The notes: generated by a model from the letters alone, not told the origin. A DNA stretch of 9,094 bases from Phycisphaerae bacterium (GCA_020058145.1 JAGVEP010000336.1:1-9094); one strand, 5' to 3'; positions 1 to 5,998 are shown, numbered from the stretch's first letter. Numbers and translations are program-made.

Positions 1-365
1 CGCTGCCCGTCCGCGACGAGGTCTTTGAGCAGGCGGCCGGTGCCGGCGTCGTAAATGAGCGTTCCGGTGGGCACGGACACGAGCAAGTCCTGCCCGTTGC
101 GGCCGGTACAGTTGCTGCCGGAGCCGGGCTGGCCATTTTCGGCGTGATAATGATGTCGGCCGGCGAGATCGAGGAGCGTATCGATGCCGGTCTTCGCGAC
201 CAGGTAGACCGACGCGCCGCGTCCGCCGTCGCCGCCGTCGGGTCCGCCCTTGGGCACGAACTTCTCGCGGCGGAAGCTGACGCAGCCATCGCCGCCCTTC
301 CCGCCGCGGACGTGGATGGCGACCTCGTCGACGAATAGGCGTAATGAGCCGGTGGCGCGTTGCAT
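1..365 (-). CDS. obg: Obg/CgtA ribosome-associated GTPase, N-terminal part (cut by window edge)
   Basis: The reverse strand encodes the Gly-rich N-terminal Obg fold. It reads FVDEVAIHVRGGKGGDG, then SFRREKFVPKGGPDGGDGG, then HAENGQPGSGSNCTGRNG and VSVPTGTLIYDAGTG, which match the conserved blocks of the Obg domain in order. Obg proteins are GTPases that bind the 50S subunit and act in ribosome assembly and stress control (family knowledge). Only about 121 residues lie in the window; the G domain with its Walker-type motifs is beyond position 1. I chose ATG at 365-363, giving a ten-residue lead (MQRATGSLRL) before FVDEV. Most family members start directly at M(K)FVDEV, but no closer standard start codon exists in frame. 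No clear Shine-Dalgarno sequence precedes it; the bases just upstream are a C-rich run. The identification is firm, the exact start less so. Confidence 0.93.
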   Translation of the reverse strand, partial: MQRATGSLRLFVDEVAIHVRGGKGGDGCVSFRREKFVPKGGPDGGDGGRGASVYLVAKTGIDTLLDLAGRHHYHAENGQPGSGSNCTGRNGQDLLVSVPTGTLIYDAGTGRLLKDLVADGQ

Positions 366-371
366 GGGGGC

Positions 372-400
372 AATCGAACCGAGCGTGACGACGCTGTCAA
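372..400 (-). promoter_or_regulatory. Possible promoter for obg, leaving almost no leader
   Basis: On the reverse strand TTGACA (400-395) is a perfect -35 box, followed after 17 bases by TCGATT (377-372), a poor -10 box with three of six matches. Transcription would begin near the ATG at 365, so the mRNA would be almost leaderless. That would fit the missing Shine-Dalgarno sequence. The weak -10 keeps this tentative. Confidence 0.22.
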
Positions 401-420
401 GCGGAGGAATTCTGTCGGCC

Positions 421-453
421 GTAGCGGCCGGGCTCTCACGCGGCTGTCCGGCC
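421..453 (+). repeat. GTAG-footed hairpin, diverged copy
   Basis: GTAG (421-424) is followed by GGCCGG (426-431) and, after a 16-base loop, CCGGCC (448-453). The 5' part and the trailing ATCCGAGCCGAC match the repeat downstream of the SppA-like gene (3809-3846), so this is a diverged or enlarged copy of that GTAG hairpin. It sits directly upstream of a GNRA-type palindrome, the same order as at 3809-3860. Confidence 0.5.
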
Positions 454-457
454 ATCC

Positions 458-534
458 GAGCCGACAGCGCGAGCTGTCGGCCCTCCTCCGACCGCTCGCG
501 GACGCTTGTCCGACCGCTCGCGCAGTCGGCTCGG
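458..534. repeat. REP-like palindrome cluster A (convergent pair)
   Basis: A forward unit has GAG at 458-460 and the perfect 8-bp stem CCGACAGC-GCGA-GCTGTCGG at 461-480. A reverse-oriented unit ends the cluster at 510-534; on the minus strand it reads CCGAG, then CCGACTGC-GCGA-GCGGTCGG, with one T·G pair. A partial unit lies between them (489-501). The pair has its GAG feet outward, the same arrangement as the other three clusters in the window, and resembles a bacterial interspersed mosaic element built from two inverted REPs. Confidence 0.75.
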
Positions 535-592
535 GATCAGGCCAGGTGCCGGGGTCGTGTCGGCCGTGAGGCGTGGATCTCCATTTCCCCTC

Positions 593-614
593 GTGCGAGA
601 ATCCGTTCTCGCAC
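593..614. repeat. 9-bp perfect hairpin with TCCG loop
   Basis: GTGCGAGAA (593-601), loop TCCG (602-605) and TTCTCGCAC (606-614) form a perfect stem. If transcribed, the loop UCCG is of the stable UNCG type. Related half-sites (GGGAGAATCCC and TTCTCGCAC at 640-659, TCTCGCACC at 847-855, GGTGCGAGA at 911-919) show that this is one member of a repeat family spread over 590-955. Confidence 0.6.
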
Positions 615-715
615 CCAACTGGGTGCGGTCCCCGCTCATGGGAGAATCCCTTCTCGCACTCCCTCCGGCGGGAAGCCGTTCCCGCTCTTCAGTCCGAACG
701 GTCGGTGCCGCTCTT

Positions 716-730
716 CAGCCCGCAGGGCTG
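716..730. repeat. 6-bp hairpin CAGCCC/GGGCTG
   Basis: CAGCCC (716-721) and GGGCTG (725-730) pair around a three-base GCA loop. The hairpin is small but sits in an unbroken row of palindromes. Confidence 0.4.
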
Positions 731-737
731 GTCTAGC

Positions 738-769
738 GTAGCCGGGGGCCAGCGCAGCGCCGCCCCCGG
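738..769 (+). repeat. GTAG-footed hairpin, CCGGGGGC family
   Basis: GTAG (738-741) is followed by the 8-bp stem CCGGGGGC (742-749) and GCCCCCGG (762-769), with loop CAGCGCAGCGCC. The stem sequence is unrelated to the other GTAG hairpins in this window, but the tetranucleotide again abuts the 5' foot of the stem. Confidence 0.6.
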
Positions 770-793
770 TCGGTTGGTACCCGGGGCGTGCCT

Positions 794-810
794 CGACCCT
801 GCAGGGGTCG
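794..810. repeat. 6-bp hairpin CGACCC/GGGTCG
   Basis: CGACCC (794-799) pairs with GGGTCG (805-810) around TGCAG. It adjoins the larger inverted repeat at 830-953. Confidence 0.4.
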
Positions 811-829
811 CCTTGGGTTTCGCGGCTGC

Positions 830-953
830 CTGGTGCGTGAATCCTCTCTCGCACCTGCACGGGCCGGAATCCCATCCGGCAGATCGCGGGAAGGGATTCC
901 CGCGAGAGTGGGTGCGAGAAGTGATTCACGCACGAGCGGGATTCACGCACCAG
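830..953. repeat. MITE-like nested inverted repeat, 124 bp
   Basis: The ends are perfect 15-bp inverted repeats: CTGGTGCGTGAATCC (830-844) and its complement GGATTCACGCACCAG (939-953). Inside, TCTCGCACC (847-855) pairs with GGTGCGAGA (911-919), and GGAATCCC (866-873) pairs with GGGATTCC (893-900). The whole could fold into a long cruciform. It contains no gene. It ends about 30 bases from the stop codon of the gene at 985-2256, so its transcript could form a 3' hairpin for that gene. It looks like a non-autonomous element; no flanking duplication is obvious. Confidence 0.6.
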
Positions 954-984
954 CGGCACCGCGGGCGAGACGCCCACGCCACCC

Positions 985-2256
985 TCACGGAACCGGTCGG
1001 CCGCCTGCCTCCAGGGGATACGCGGCCTGAAGCGCCAGCATGGCGTAGGCCGTGGTCAACGCCGGCAACCCCTCCATCCAGCGATCCGCGTCGTTGACCC
1101 AGCTTCCGTCGGACTTTTGCAGCCGTGCCAGGTGCTCGACGAGTTCGTGCCGCCAAGGATGTTCGCGGCCCGTCTGGTCCGTGATGACGGGCTCGCCCCA
1201 GGCTGCCAGAGCGCGGCCGAAGACGTGATAGAAGTAGAAAAGCCCTTCCTTGGACCGCGCGTCGGGCATGTTGGGGTTGTGGTCGAGCGTCCAGTGCCGC
1301 CGAATCCAGTCGAACGCGGCCCGCACCCGCCGATCGTCGCGTTTCAGGCCGGCGTACAGCAGGCTCTTGAAGCCGGCATAGGTCATTGAGCCGTAGCAAC
1401 GCAGCTCGGTCCGCCCCTCGACATCCACGGTCTCGGCCTTGCTCTCGCCGCCGCCCGCGGGTGAATAGATGAAGCCGCCGGCCGTTGAACCCTTGGCTAG
1501 CGGCTGGTCGTTGGTCTCGCCGAGCATCTGGCAGCGTGCGATGAAGATGAGGGCCTTCTGGTAGGCCGGGTCGTCCTTGGGCAACCCGCTGTCCTGCAGC
1601 GCCTCAAGCATCATCTGTGTGTTGGATAGGTCGGGACGCTTGCCAGGCCCGTAGCCGGCCCCGCCATAGAAGGAATCGTCGGGTGATTTGCCCTCGCCCT
1701 CGTCCCATTGGTTATCTTTGAGGAACTTCTGCAGAGCGGCGACGCGCCGCGCGTACTTCGGCTCCTTGAGCATGGCCAGCATGGAGAGCGCGACGCTGGT
1801 TTCGTAGTTCTTGAGCAGGCCCTCGGCGGAATAGACCCCGCCGTCCTCACGCTGGTGCTGGAAGACGAACTCGGTGCCGCGCCGGACGCCGGGGTGGTTG
1901 GGTCCGACGGTCGGTTCCTGGATCAGAGCTTTGCTGGCGAGCGCCGTGACGCCGGGGCCGGTTTCGCCGGCCCAGCCGCCGTCGGCCTCCTGGGCGGCGA
2001 GCAGGTACTTCGCCCCGCGTGCGGTGAGCCGGTGGGCCTCAGTCTCCATTTCGTGATCGCGCGCGGCGAGTTGCGCCGCACGAGTGGTTGGCAGCGTAGC
2101 CGGCATGGAAGTCGTTTGTGCGGCGGCCGGCAAGGCGGCCAGTAGGGTGGGCACTGCCCACCAGAAACGGAGTCGGGCGCGAGGCAACAGCACTCTGGTG
2201 GGCAGTGCCCACCACACAAAGCTGGTGGGCAGTGCCCACCCTACAGGGTTACTCAT
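985..2256 (-). CDS. Secreted prenyltransferase/squalene-oxidase-repeat protein
   Basis: The 423-residue product has the alpha-toroid repeats of terpene cyclases and protein prenyltransferases: QEADGGW (89-95), QREDGG (135-140) and QKSDGSW (380-386) are QW-like motifs. It is shorter than squalene-hopene cyclases (roughly 630 residues or more), and I find no DxDD catalytic motif, so a cyclase reaction is doubtful. Its substrate is unknown. Residues 22-46 make a signal peptide: basic RARLR, hydrophobic FWWAVPTLLAALPAAA, probable cleavage before Q47. Residues 5-38 are encoded by a REP-like inverted pair (see 2142-2244), so the export signal is partly repeat-derived. The ATG at 2256 is supported by AAGGAG seven bases upstream and overlaps the stop of the metallopeptidase gene by eight bases, implying coupled translation. 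A shorter GTG start at 2193 is possible. Confidence 0.85.
   Translation of the reverse strand: MSNPVGWALPTSFVWWALPTRVLLPRARLRFWWAVPTLLAALPAAAQTTSMPATLPTTRAAQLAARDHEMETEAHRLTARGAKYLLAAQEADGGWAGETGPGVTALASKALIQEPTVGPNHPGVRRGTEFVFQHQREDGGVYSAEGLLKNYETSVALSMLAMLKEPKYARRVAALQKFLKDNQWDEGEGKSPDDSFYGGAGYGPGKRPDLSNTQMMLEALQDSGLPKDDPAYQKALIFIARCQMLGETNDQPLAKGSTAGGFIYSPAGGGESKAETVDVEGRTELRCYGSMTYAGFKSLLYAGLKRDDRRVRAAFDWIRRHWTLDHNPNMPDARSKEGLFYFYHVFGRALAAWGEPVITDQTGREHPWRHELVEHLARLQKSDGSWVNDADRWMEGLPALTTAYAMLALQAAYPLEAGGRPVP
2142..2244. repeat. REP-like inverted pair (BIME/MITE-like) inside a coding region
   Basis: Two 23-bp arms are perfect inverted copies (2142-2164 and 2222-2244). Each is GTAG followed by GGTGGGC-N3-GCCCACC, with GTAG feet outward. 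A third copy of the 19-bp core lies between them at 2195-2213, lacking the GTAG foot. The 103-bp unit lies within codons 5-38 of the reverse-strand gene, just after ATGAGTAACCCT. The copy nearest the mature protein supplies WWAVPTLL of the signal peptide. A fourth copy is at 6010-6032. Confidence 0.85.
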
Positions 2257-2623
2257 AACCCAACTCCTTCAGCCGGTCTTCGTCGAGGCCGAAATGGTGC
2301 CCGATTTCGTGCAGCACGGTGATCCGGATCTCGTCCACCAACTCGTCCCACGACTCACACATCTCGCACAGGTTATGGCGGAAGATGAGGATGCGGTCCG
2401 GCAGCGGCGACGGCGCCATCTCCGGACCTTTGTCCTCGAGTGGCACGCCGACGTACAGGCCGAGGATGTCATCCGGGACGTCCTCTTCACGCATGAGTTT
2501 CCGGTCAGGCCGGCCGCGGACCTCGATTAGCACGTTCTCCAGGTGGGGCTGGAACTCGTCGGGCACCCCGGACAGGGCTTGTTCGACGGCCCGGTCGAAT
2601 TCGGCTGGCGAACAAGGTATCAT
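2249..2623 (-). CDS. Zincin-like metallopeptidase family protein (small HExxH protein)
   Basis: The 124-residue cytosolic protein has HEIGHHFGLDEDRL (105-118), containing the zinc-binding HExxH motif with an extended H..G..E/D pattern. It also has a central stretch GLYVGVPLEDKG and PDRILIFRHN typical of the short 'metallopeptidase family' (Zincin_1, COG3824). These proteins are 110-140 residues, so this one is complete. Substrates are not known for the family. There is no signal peptide. A GAGG ten bases upstream of the ATG may be its ribosome site. It shares an eight-base overlap with the downstream secreted protein gene, so the two are probably one transcript from the promoter at 2666-2694. 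Family assignment is good, function open. Confidence 0.88.
   Translation of the reverse strand: MIPCSPAEFDRAVEQALSGVPDEFQPHLENVLIEVRGRPDRKLMREEDVPDDILGLYVGVPLEDKGPEMAPSPLPDRILIFRHNLCEMCESWDELVDEIRITVLHEIGHHFGLDEDRLKELGYE
2264..2269 (-). promoter_or_regulatory. Shine-Dalgarno site deciding the 2256 start
   Basis: On the reverse strand AAGGAG lies seven bases before the ATG at 2256, within the last codons of the metallopeptidase gene. It favours this start over the GTG at 2193 and places the repeat unit inside the translated region. Confidence 0.75.
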
Positions 2624-2665
2624 CGCAGCGGCGCCTCACCGGAACGGGCCGCAGCCCGCAGCGGG

Positions 2666-2694
2666 AGTATAGGTGCGCCCGCGGTGTGAGCCAA
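2666..2694 (-). promoter_or_regulatory. Sigma-70-type promoter for the metallopeptidase operon
   Basis: On the reverse strand TTGGCT (2694-2689) and TATACT (2671-2666) are separated by exactly 17 bases, giving four of six and five of six consensus matches. The predicted start near 2659 leaves a leader of about 36 bases. The promoter lies in the 83-bp divergent region shared with the SppA-like gene. Confidence 0.5.
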
Positions 2695-2706
2695 ACGGAG
2701 TAGCCC

Positions 2707-3801
2707 GTGTCAGCCGTCAGTCATCAGCCATCAGCTATCAGCCTTCCGCGTGTCGCGGTTCGCCGGCGGAACCCGTCGGCGACTGGTCCTCTACGGCCGA
2801 CTCGGGGGTCGGCCGCTACATTTTGTGCGTCGCTCGTCGTGGGTAGTGCTTTGCTCGCCGGCTGCGCGCCCACGTCGTTTCTGATTACGCCGGTGGCGGT
2901 GCGGCCGGAGCTTTCCGAACAAGTCGTCGTCCGTGAGAGCCCCTGGGCGACGAAGAAAATTGCCCTCATTGACGTGGATGGCGTGCTGCAGAACATTCGC
3001 CCAACGTCGCTGCTCGGTGCCAGCGGCGAGAACCCCGTCTCGCTCTTGGCCGAAAAACTGGACCACGCCGCGACCGACAAGGACGTGCGCGCCGTCGTGT
3101 TGCGCATCAACTCACCCGGCGGCGGCGTTACCGCGACCGACTTGATGTACGGCGAGCTCCGCCGGTTCCGCGAACGCACCGGTAAGCCGGTCATTACGTC
3201 CATGCTCGATGTGGCGGCGTCCGGCGGATACTACCTCGCGTGCGGCAGTGACAAGATCTATGCGCTGCCGACGACCGTGACGGGGAGCATCGGCGTCATC
3301 ATGCTCGCGCCGGATTTCTCCGGCACGATGGGCAAGATCGGCGTGCGGGTGAACGTCATCAAGAGCGGTCCGATGAAGGATATGGGGTCCATGTTCCGCG
3401 AAATGAGCGACGAAGACCGCGCGATGTTTCAGAGCTTGATCGATGGCATGTATGCGCGATTTCTCGACGTGGTGGGCCGCGCACGCCAGGACGTGCCGCG
3501 CGATGAGCTGCGAAAACTGGCCGATGGCCGCGTGTATCTCGGGACCGAAGCCAAGGAAAAGGGTCTGGTTGACGAATTGGGCACGCTGCACGACGCCATC
3601 GCCGGCGCGAAGGAAGCCGCGGGTTTGGCCGACGTGAAAGTGAAAGTGGTGCAATACGGCCGGCCGTTGGCGTATCGGCCAAACATCTACGCGCATGCGG
3701 ACGCGCCAGCGCAGCAGGTTAATCTGGTCAACGTGCAACTGCCCGACTGGCTCGCCGGCCCATCGCCGCAGCTTATGTACATCTGGGCGCCGGGGTGGTA
3801 G
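2707..3801 (+). CDS. sppA: SppA-like S49 peptidase with lipoprotein signal
   Basis: The 364-residue product is a single-domain signal-peptide-peptidase A type serine protease, which in the family cleaves residual signal peptides and membrane-protein fragments at the outer face of the inner membrane. INSPGGG (134-140) forms the oxyanion region. DVAASGGYYLA contains the predicted nucleophile Ser172. TGSIGV (192-197) is conserved, and Lys219 in VIKSGPMKD is the predicted general base, as in short Bacillus-type SppA with its Ser-Lys dyad. GSALLAGC ends in a lipobox with Cys53. The GTG start is supported by GGAG (2697-2700) six bases before it. The first 40 residues are oddly long and basic for a lipoprotein signal, and are encoded by a heptamer repeat (2711-2745) and a GTAG hairpin (2791-2819). 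No closer start leaves a usable signal peptide. The N-terminus, not the enzyme call, is the uncertain part. Confidence 0.9.
   Translation: MSAVSHQPSAISLPRVAVRRRNPSATGPLRPTRGSAATFCASLVVGSALLAGCAPTSFLITPVAVRPELSEQVVVRESPWATKKIALIDVDGVLQNIRPTSLLGASGENPVSLLAEKLDHAATDKDVRAVVLRINSPGGGVTATDLMYGELRRFRERTGKPVITSMLDVAASGGYYLACGSDKIYALPTTVTGSIGVIMLAPDFSGTMGKIGVRVNVIKSGPMKDMGSMFREMSDEDRAMFQSLIDGMYARFLDVVGRARQDVPRDELRKLADGRVYLGTEAKEKGLVDELGTLHDAIAGAKEAAGLADVKVKVVQYGRPLAYRPNIYAHADAPAQQVNLVNVQLPDWLAGPSPQLMYIWAPGW
2711..2745 (+). repeat. Five imperfect 7-bp tandem repeats in the sppA 5' end
   Basis: Successive heptamers read CAGCCGT, CAGTCAT, CAGCCAT, CAGCTAT and CAGCCTT. They start four bases after the GTG codon of the SppA-like gene and encode the Ser/Ala/His/Gln-rich start of the protein. 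Seven is not a multiple of three, so gain or loss of one unit would shift the frame. Confidence 0.7.
2791..2819 (-). repeat. GTAG-footed hairpin inside the sppA signal region
   Basis: On the minus strand GTAG (2819-2816), then C, then the stem GGCCGAC (2814-2808) and GTCGGCC (2801-2795) around a six-base loop. It matches the copy at 3809-3833 in inverted orientation, differing in the loop. In the mRNA it covers codons 30-36, just ahead of the hydrophobic core and lipobox. Confidence 0.7.
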
Positions 3802-3808
3802 GGAGGCT

Positions 3809-3833
3809 GTAGCGGCCGACCCCCGTGTCGGCC
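3809..3833 (+). repeat. GTAG-footed hairpin after the sppA stop
   Basis: GTAG (3809-3812), C, then GGCCGAC (3814-3820) and GTCGGCC (3827-3833) around CCCCGT. It begins seven bases after the SppA-like stop codon and runs directly into the GNRA-type cluster. A 3' mRNA-stabilising role, known for enterobacterial REPs, is possible but not shown. Confidence 0.7.
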
Positions 3834-3837
3834 ATCC

Positions 3838-3947
3838 GAGCCGACTGCGCAAGCAGTCGGAACAGAGCCGACTGCGCAAGCGGTCGGAACCGAAACTACC
3901 TCGCCAGCGATCGGAATCCAGACCGACAGCTCGCGCTGTCGTCTCGG
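3838..3947. repeat. REP-like palindrome cluster B, downstream of RAYT
   Basis: Two forward units come first: GAG plus CCGACTGC-GCAA-GCAGTCGG (3838-3860, perfect stem), and GAG plus CCGACTGC-GCAA-GCGGTCGG (3865-3887, one T·G pair). A degenerate unit follows around 3896-3915. A reverse-oriented unit with a 7-bp stem ends the cluster (3923-3947). Positions 3919-3947 are identical to 4580-4608 on the other side of the transposase gene, a 29-bp direct repeat. The cluster lies between convergent genes, a usual REP location. Confidence 0.85.
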
Positions 3948-3992
3948 TTCGGTGCATGGTTCAGTGCTGCGCGGTTCGGTGCTACTCGTGGA

Positions 3993-4481
3993 TCAACCCA
4001 ACTCCTCACCCTGCTGCTCGACAACATAGATGCCGGCGTGCCGCACACTCTCCGCATCCCACAGATAGCGCGTGCTGGCCTGCCGTGTCCAGACGCGGGC
4101 CGCGGCGTCGAACATACCCGTCGCCCGAAGCCGGCGCGTCGCCCATGACTTGAGTTGGCCGACCGCCACCTCCGGCCGCTCGTCGCCGCAGTGTACGACC
4201 GCGTGGACATGATTCGTGCGAACGTTCAGGGCAATGAGTTCCCAGCATCGCAGGCGGCAGTGGTCCGCGACCGCCTGCCCGACAACGCGGCGTGCCGCAG
4301 CATCCAGAGCGACGCACGGCGTGTTCTGGCTGGCGACGCGGGCGGCGTGGCGTGGCGGATCGGGCGGTGCGTAGTCCGCGCCGGGGATGTTGTGCGAGTC
4401 ATCGACCGAGCCGCGCTCATCGCCGTGGAGCCAGGTGCCGTAGGTTGTCCACGTTAACAGATAAGCCATTGGGGCGGACAT
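3993..4481 (-). CDS. REP-associated tyrosine transposase (RAYT, Y1/HUH family)
   Basis: The 162-residue product matches the IS200-like Y1 transposase superfamily. It starts with the characteristic YLLTWTTYGTWLHGDERGS (7-25). The HUH metal-binding motif is in TNHVHAVV (His91, His93), and the probable catalytic tyrosine is Tyr152 in GIYVVEQQGEE. RAYTs nick single-stranded REP hairpins and are thought to disperse them (family knowledge, mainly from E. coli). The gene is bracketed by two REP-like clusters holding the same composite unit, as expected for a RAYT locus. I chose ATG at 4481; ATG 4469 and ATG 4523 are alternatives, and no clear Shine-Dalgarno sequence decides. All expected motifs are intact, so it could be active. 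I see no IS200-type ends or accessory gene, which favours a RAYT over a full insertion sequence. Confidence 0.88.
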   Translation of the reverse strand: MSAPMAYLLTWTTYGTWLHGDERGSVDDSHNIPGADYAPPDPPRHAARVASQNTPCVALDAAARRVVGQAVADHCRLRCWELIALNVRTNHVHAVVHCGDERPEVAVGQLKSWATRRLRATGMFDAAARVWTRQASTRYLWDAESVRHAGIYVVEQQGEELG

Positions 4482-4527
4482 ATGGTGAAAATGCCTGCAC
4501 GCGTGCGTGTCTTGCAACCCCAAATCC

Positions 4528-4608
4528 GAGCCGACCGCGCGAGCGGTCGGAGTGGCAATTCGTGCCGGCGATCAAACCGCAGACCGACAGCTCGCGCTGT
4601 CGTCTCGG
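4528..4608. repeat. REP-like palindrome cluster C, upstream of RAYT
   Basis: A forward unit, GAG plus CCGACCGC-GCGA-GCGGTCGG (4528-4550), has a perfect 8-bp stem. A decayed unit follows around 4563-4572, then a reverse-oriented unit at 4584-4608. The order forward, degenerate, reverse and the spacing copy cluster B, in the same orientation, so the transposase gene is flanked by direct copies of a roughly 80-bp composite. Confidence 0.85.
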
Positions 4609-4649
4609 ATGTCGGGGCGGATGTCGGCTCGGTTTTGGCTATTTTGGGC

Positions 4650-4679
4650 TGGACACGCGGGTGTATACGTCGCTAGAAT
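4650..4679 (+). promoter_or_regulatory. Sigma-70-type promoter for the secreted-protein operon
   Basis: TGGACA (4650-4655) and TAGAAT (4674-4679) each match five of six consensus bases, with an 18-base spacer. Transcription would start near 4686, giving a leader of about 79 bases. The site lies just after REP-like cluster C, where a promoter for the genes at 4765 and 5999 is expected. Confidence 0.5.
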
Positions 4680-4764
4680 GAACCTTGGTGTTCGTGGGCC
4701 TCTCGGAGCGTCCGGGGGGTCCCGTGTCGCGATCACCTACAGACGCAAAGAAGGAGGACTGGGC

Positions 4765-5985
4765 ATGTATCGGAAACTGGCATTGTCGGCAGGCGTGTTG
4801 TGCCTGGCCGCTATCGGGCTCGTCGTGCCGGCGCGGGCGGACATCGTTGTCCCCGGCGCGGACGGGTCGGATGGGGCGTTCAACCCGACCGACCCGAACA
4901 CGGTGATTGACCTTTCGCTGGCCCCCACGGGCGAGTGGAACGGCTCGAACCAAAGCCCCGGTTACGGCGTCTATGACCCCAACCAATGGGCGGTCGTTTT
5001 TCGCTACAGCGCTGTCAATATCCCCACCGGCAAGACGGTGACTTTTCTCAATCACCCGTCCCGTGCTCCGGTAGTGTGGCTGGTGTCGGGGAGCGTCACG
5101 ATCAGTGGTTCGGTCAACTTGGACGGCAAGTACACCTCGCAGCAGTACGTCGGTTTCCTCCTCGAACCGGGCGCAGGCGGCTTTCGCGGCGGAACCGCCT
5201 GGCTCGGCACAGGTGCGTTTTGTGGCGGCGGCTTCGGTCCCGGGGGCGGGTTGGTCTTTCAATCCAACGCGGCCGGCGGCGGAAGCTACGCCACTGTGGG
5301 CTCTAACGGCGGGCCGACCTATGGGAACGCGAGAGTCCTGCCGCTCATCGGCGGCTCGGGATCTGGTGGATACTCAGGATCGCCGGGTTCTGGGGGCGGC
5401 GGCGCGATTCTCATGGCCGCGAGCACGACGATCACCGTTAACGGCGCGATCTACGCGCGGGGCGTGGTTTACAACAACTACAGCAGCGCCGGTGGAGGCA
5501 TACGGCTGATCGCAGACGACGTGAGCGGCACTACGGGCGTTCTGCGCGCAACCAGCGGTAACTACGGCGGTAACGGCAGGATTCGCATCGAGGCCAATTC
5601 GGTGACGCTGAGCGATCCCGGGGCCCCGGCCTACACCATCGGCCTGCCCGGCACGACCGCCACGATCTGGCCGCCGGCCGATGCGCCGACGGTGGAACCG
5701 CTGACGCTGGGCGCCGCGGCCGTGCCAAGCGACCCGCGCGGCAGTTTCGACTTTCCGTACGCGGACGTGGCGGTGGCGGACCCGAATGCGCAGACCCTGG
5801 TGATTGAAGCCCGCAATGTGCCGCTCAACTGGATCGTGAAGGTCCGGGTGGTACCGCGTGTTGGACAGGATTTCACGGTCAACGCGACGTACGTCAGCGG
5901 CAATGTGACCTTGTCTACCTGGCAGGCGCAATTGACGCTGCCCAACGGCTTCGCAGCGATCCAGGTCCGGGCGTCGGCGCCGTAA
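4765..5985 (+). CDS. Secreted glycine-rich protein, function unknown
   Basis: The ATG at 4765 has AAGGAGG eight to nine bases upstream and opens directly into a signal peptide (MYRKLALSAGVLCLAAIGLVVPARA, cleavage before Asp26). The frame is open further upstream to 4507, but that part runs through REP-like DNA and is rejected. The mature protein is about 381 residues: an N-terminal part with VVWLVSGSVTISGSVNLDG, a Gly/Ser-rich middle (about 133-218, GGFGPGGG, GSGGYSGSPGSGGGG), then ILMAASTTITVNGAIYARG and GGIRLIADD. Short strand-like steps alternating with Gly turns suggest a beta-helix or adhesin-like fold. I recall similar Gly-rich secreted proteins in planctomycetes but assign no family. 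The C-terminal 100 residues look like a separate beta domain. The stop is 13 bases before the next gene, so the two form an operon. Confidence 0.82.
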   Translation: MYRKLALSAGVLCLAAIGLVVPARADIVVPGADGSDGAFNPTDPNTVIDLSLAPTGEWNGSNQSPGYGVYDPNQWAVVFRYSAVNIPTGKTVTFLNHPSRAPVVWLVSGSVTISGSVNLDGKYTSQQYVGFLLEPGAGGFRGGTAWLGTGAFCGGGFGPGGGLVFQSNAAGGGSYATVGSNGGPTYGNARVLPLIGGSGSGGYSGSPGSGGGGAILMAASTTITVNGAIYARGVVYNNYSSAGGGIRLIADDVSGTTGVLRATSGNYGGNGRIRIEANSVTLSDPGAPAYTIGLPGTTATIWPPADAPTVEPLTLGAAAVPSDPRGSFDFPYADVAVADPNAQTLVIEARNVPLNWIVKVRVVPRVGQDFTVNATYVSGNVTLSTWQAQLTLPNGFAAIQVRASAP

Positions 5986-5998
5986 GGAGGGCGGGAAT

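Larger units (their letters stand above)
366..984. other. Gene-free 619-bp mosaic of palindromic repeats
   Basis: Between the obg start and the stop of the squalene-cyclase-like gene I see no credible protein gene. Open frames here read as low-complexity Arg/Pro/Ser strings and change phase with the repeats. The stretch instead holds at least seven hairpins or inverted repeats from several families, listed separately below, one after another. Such repeat-on-repeat nesting suggests a tolerant landing zone for small mobile palindromes. Confidence 0.7.

Noticed and set aside
250..741. Forward ORFs at 250-741 and 573-1097
   Set aside because: They run through the palindromic repeat mosaic and the reverse of the obg and squalene-cyclase-like genes, giving Arg/Ser/Pro strings with no domain or ribosome site.
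985..2256. Functional squalene-hopene cyclase
   Set aside because: The protein is too short, exported by a signal peptide, and lacks a visible DxDD motif; only the repeat fold is supported.
3838..3947. CRISPR-like array
   Set aside because: Units are palindromic, change orientation, have irregular and very short spacing, and no cas gene is near. They fit REP-like elements.
3112..3957. 281-codon antisense ORF opposite sppA
   Set aside because: It opposes conserved SppA motifs and extends into REP-like DNA; the product resembles no protein.
3993..4523. Complete IS200/IS605 insertion sequence
   Set aside because: The transposase reads as the RAYT subgroup, there is no TnpB, and the flanks are dispersed REP-like units rather than element-specific ends.
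4507..4764. N-terminal extension of the Gly-rich protein
   Set aside because: The upstream part is encoded by REP-like cluster C and the promoter, while ATG 4765 has AAGGAGG and starts a proper signal peptide.
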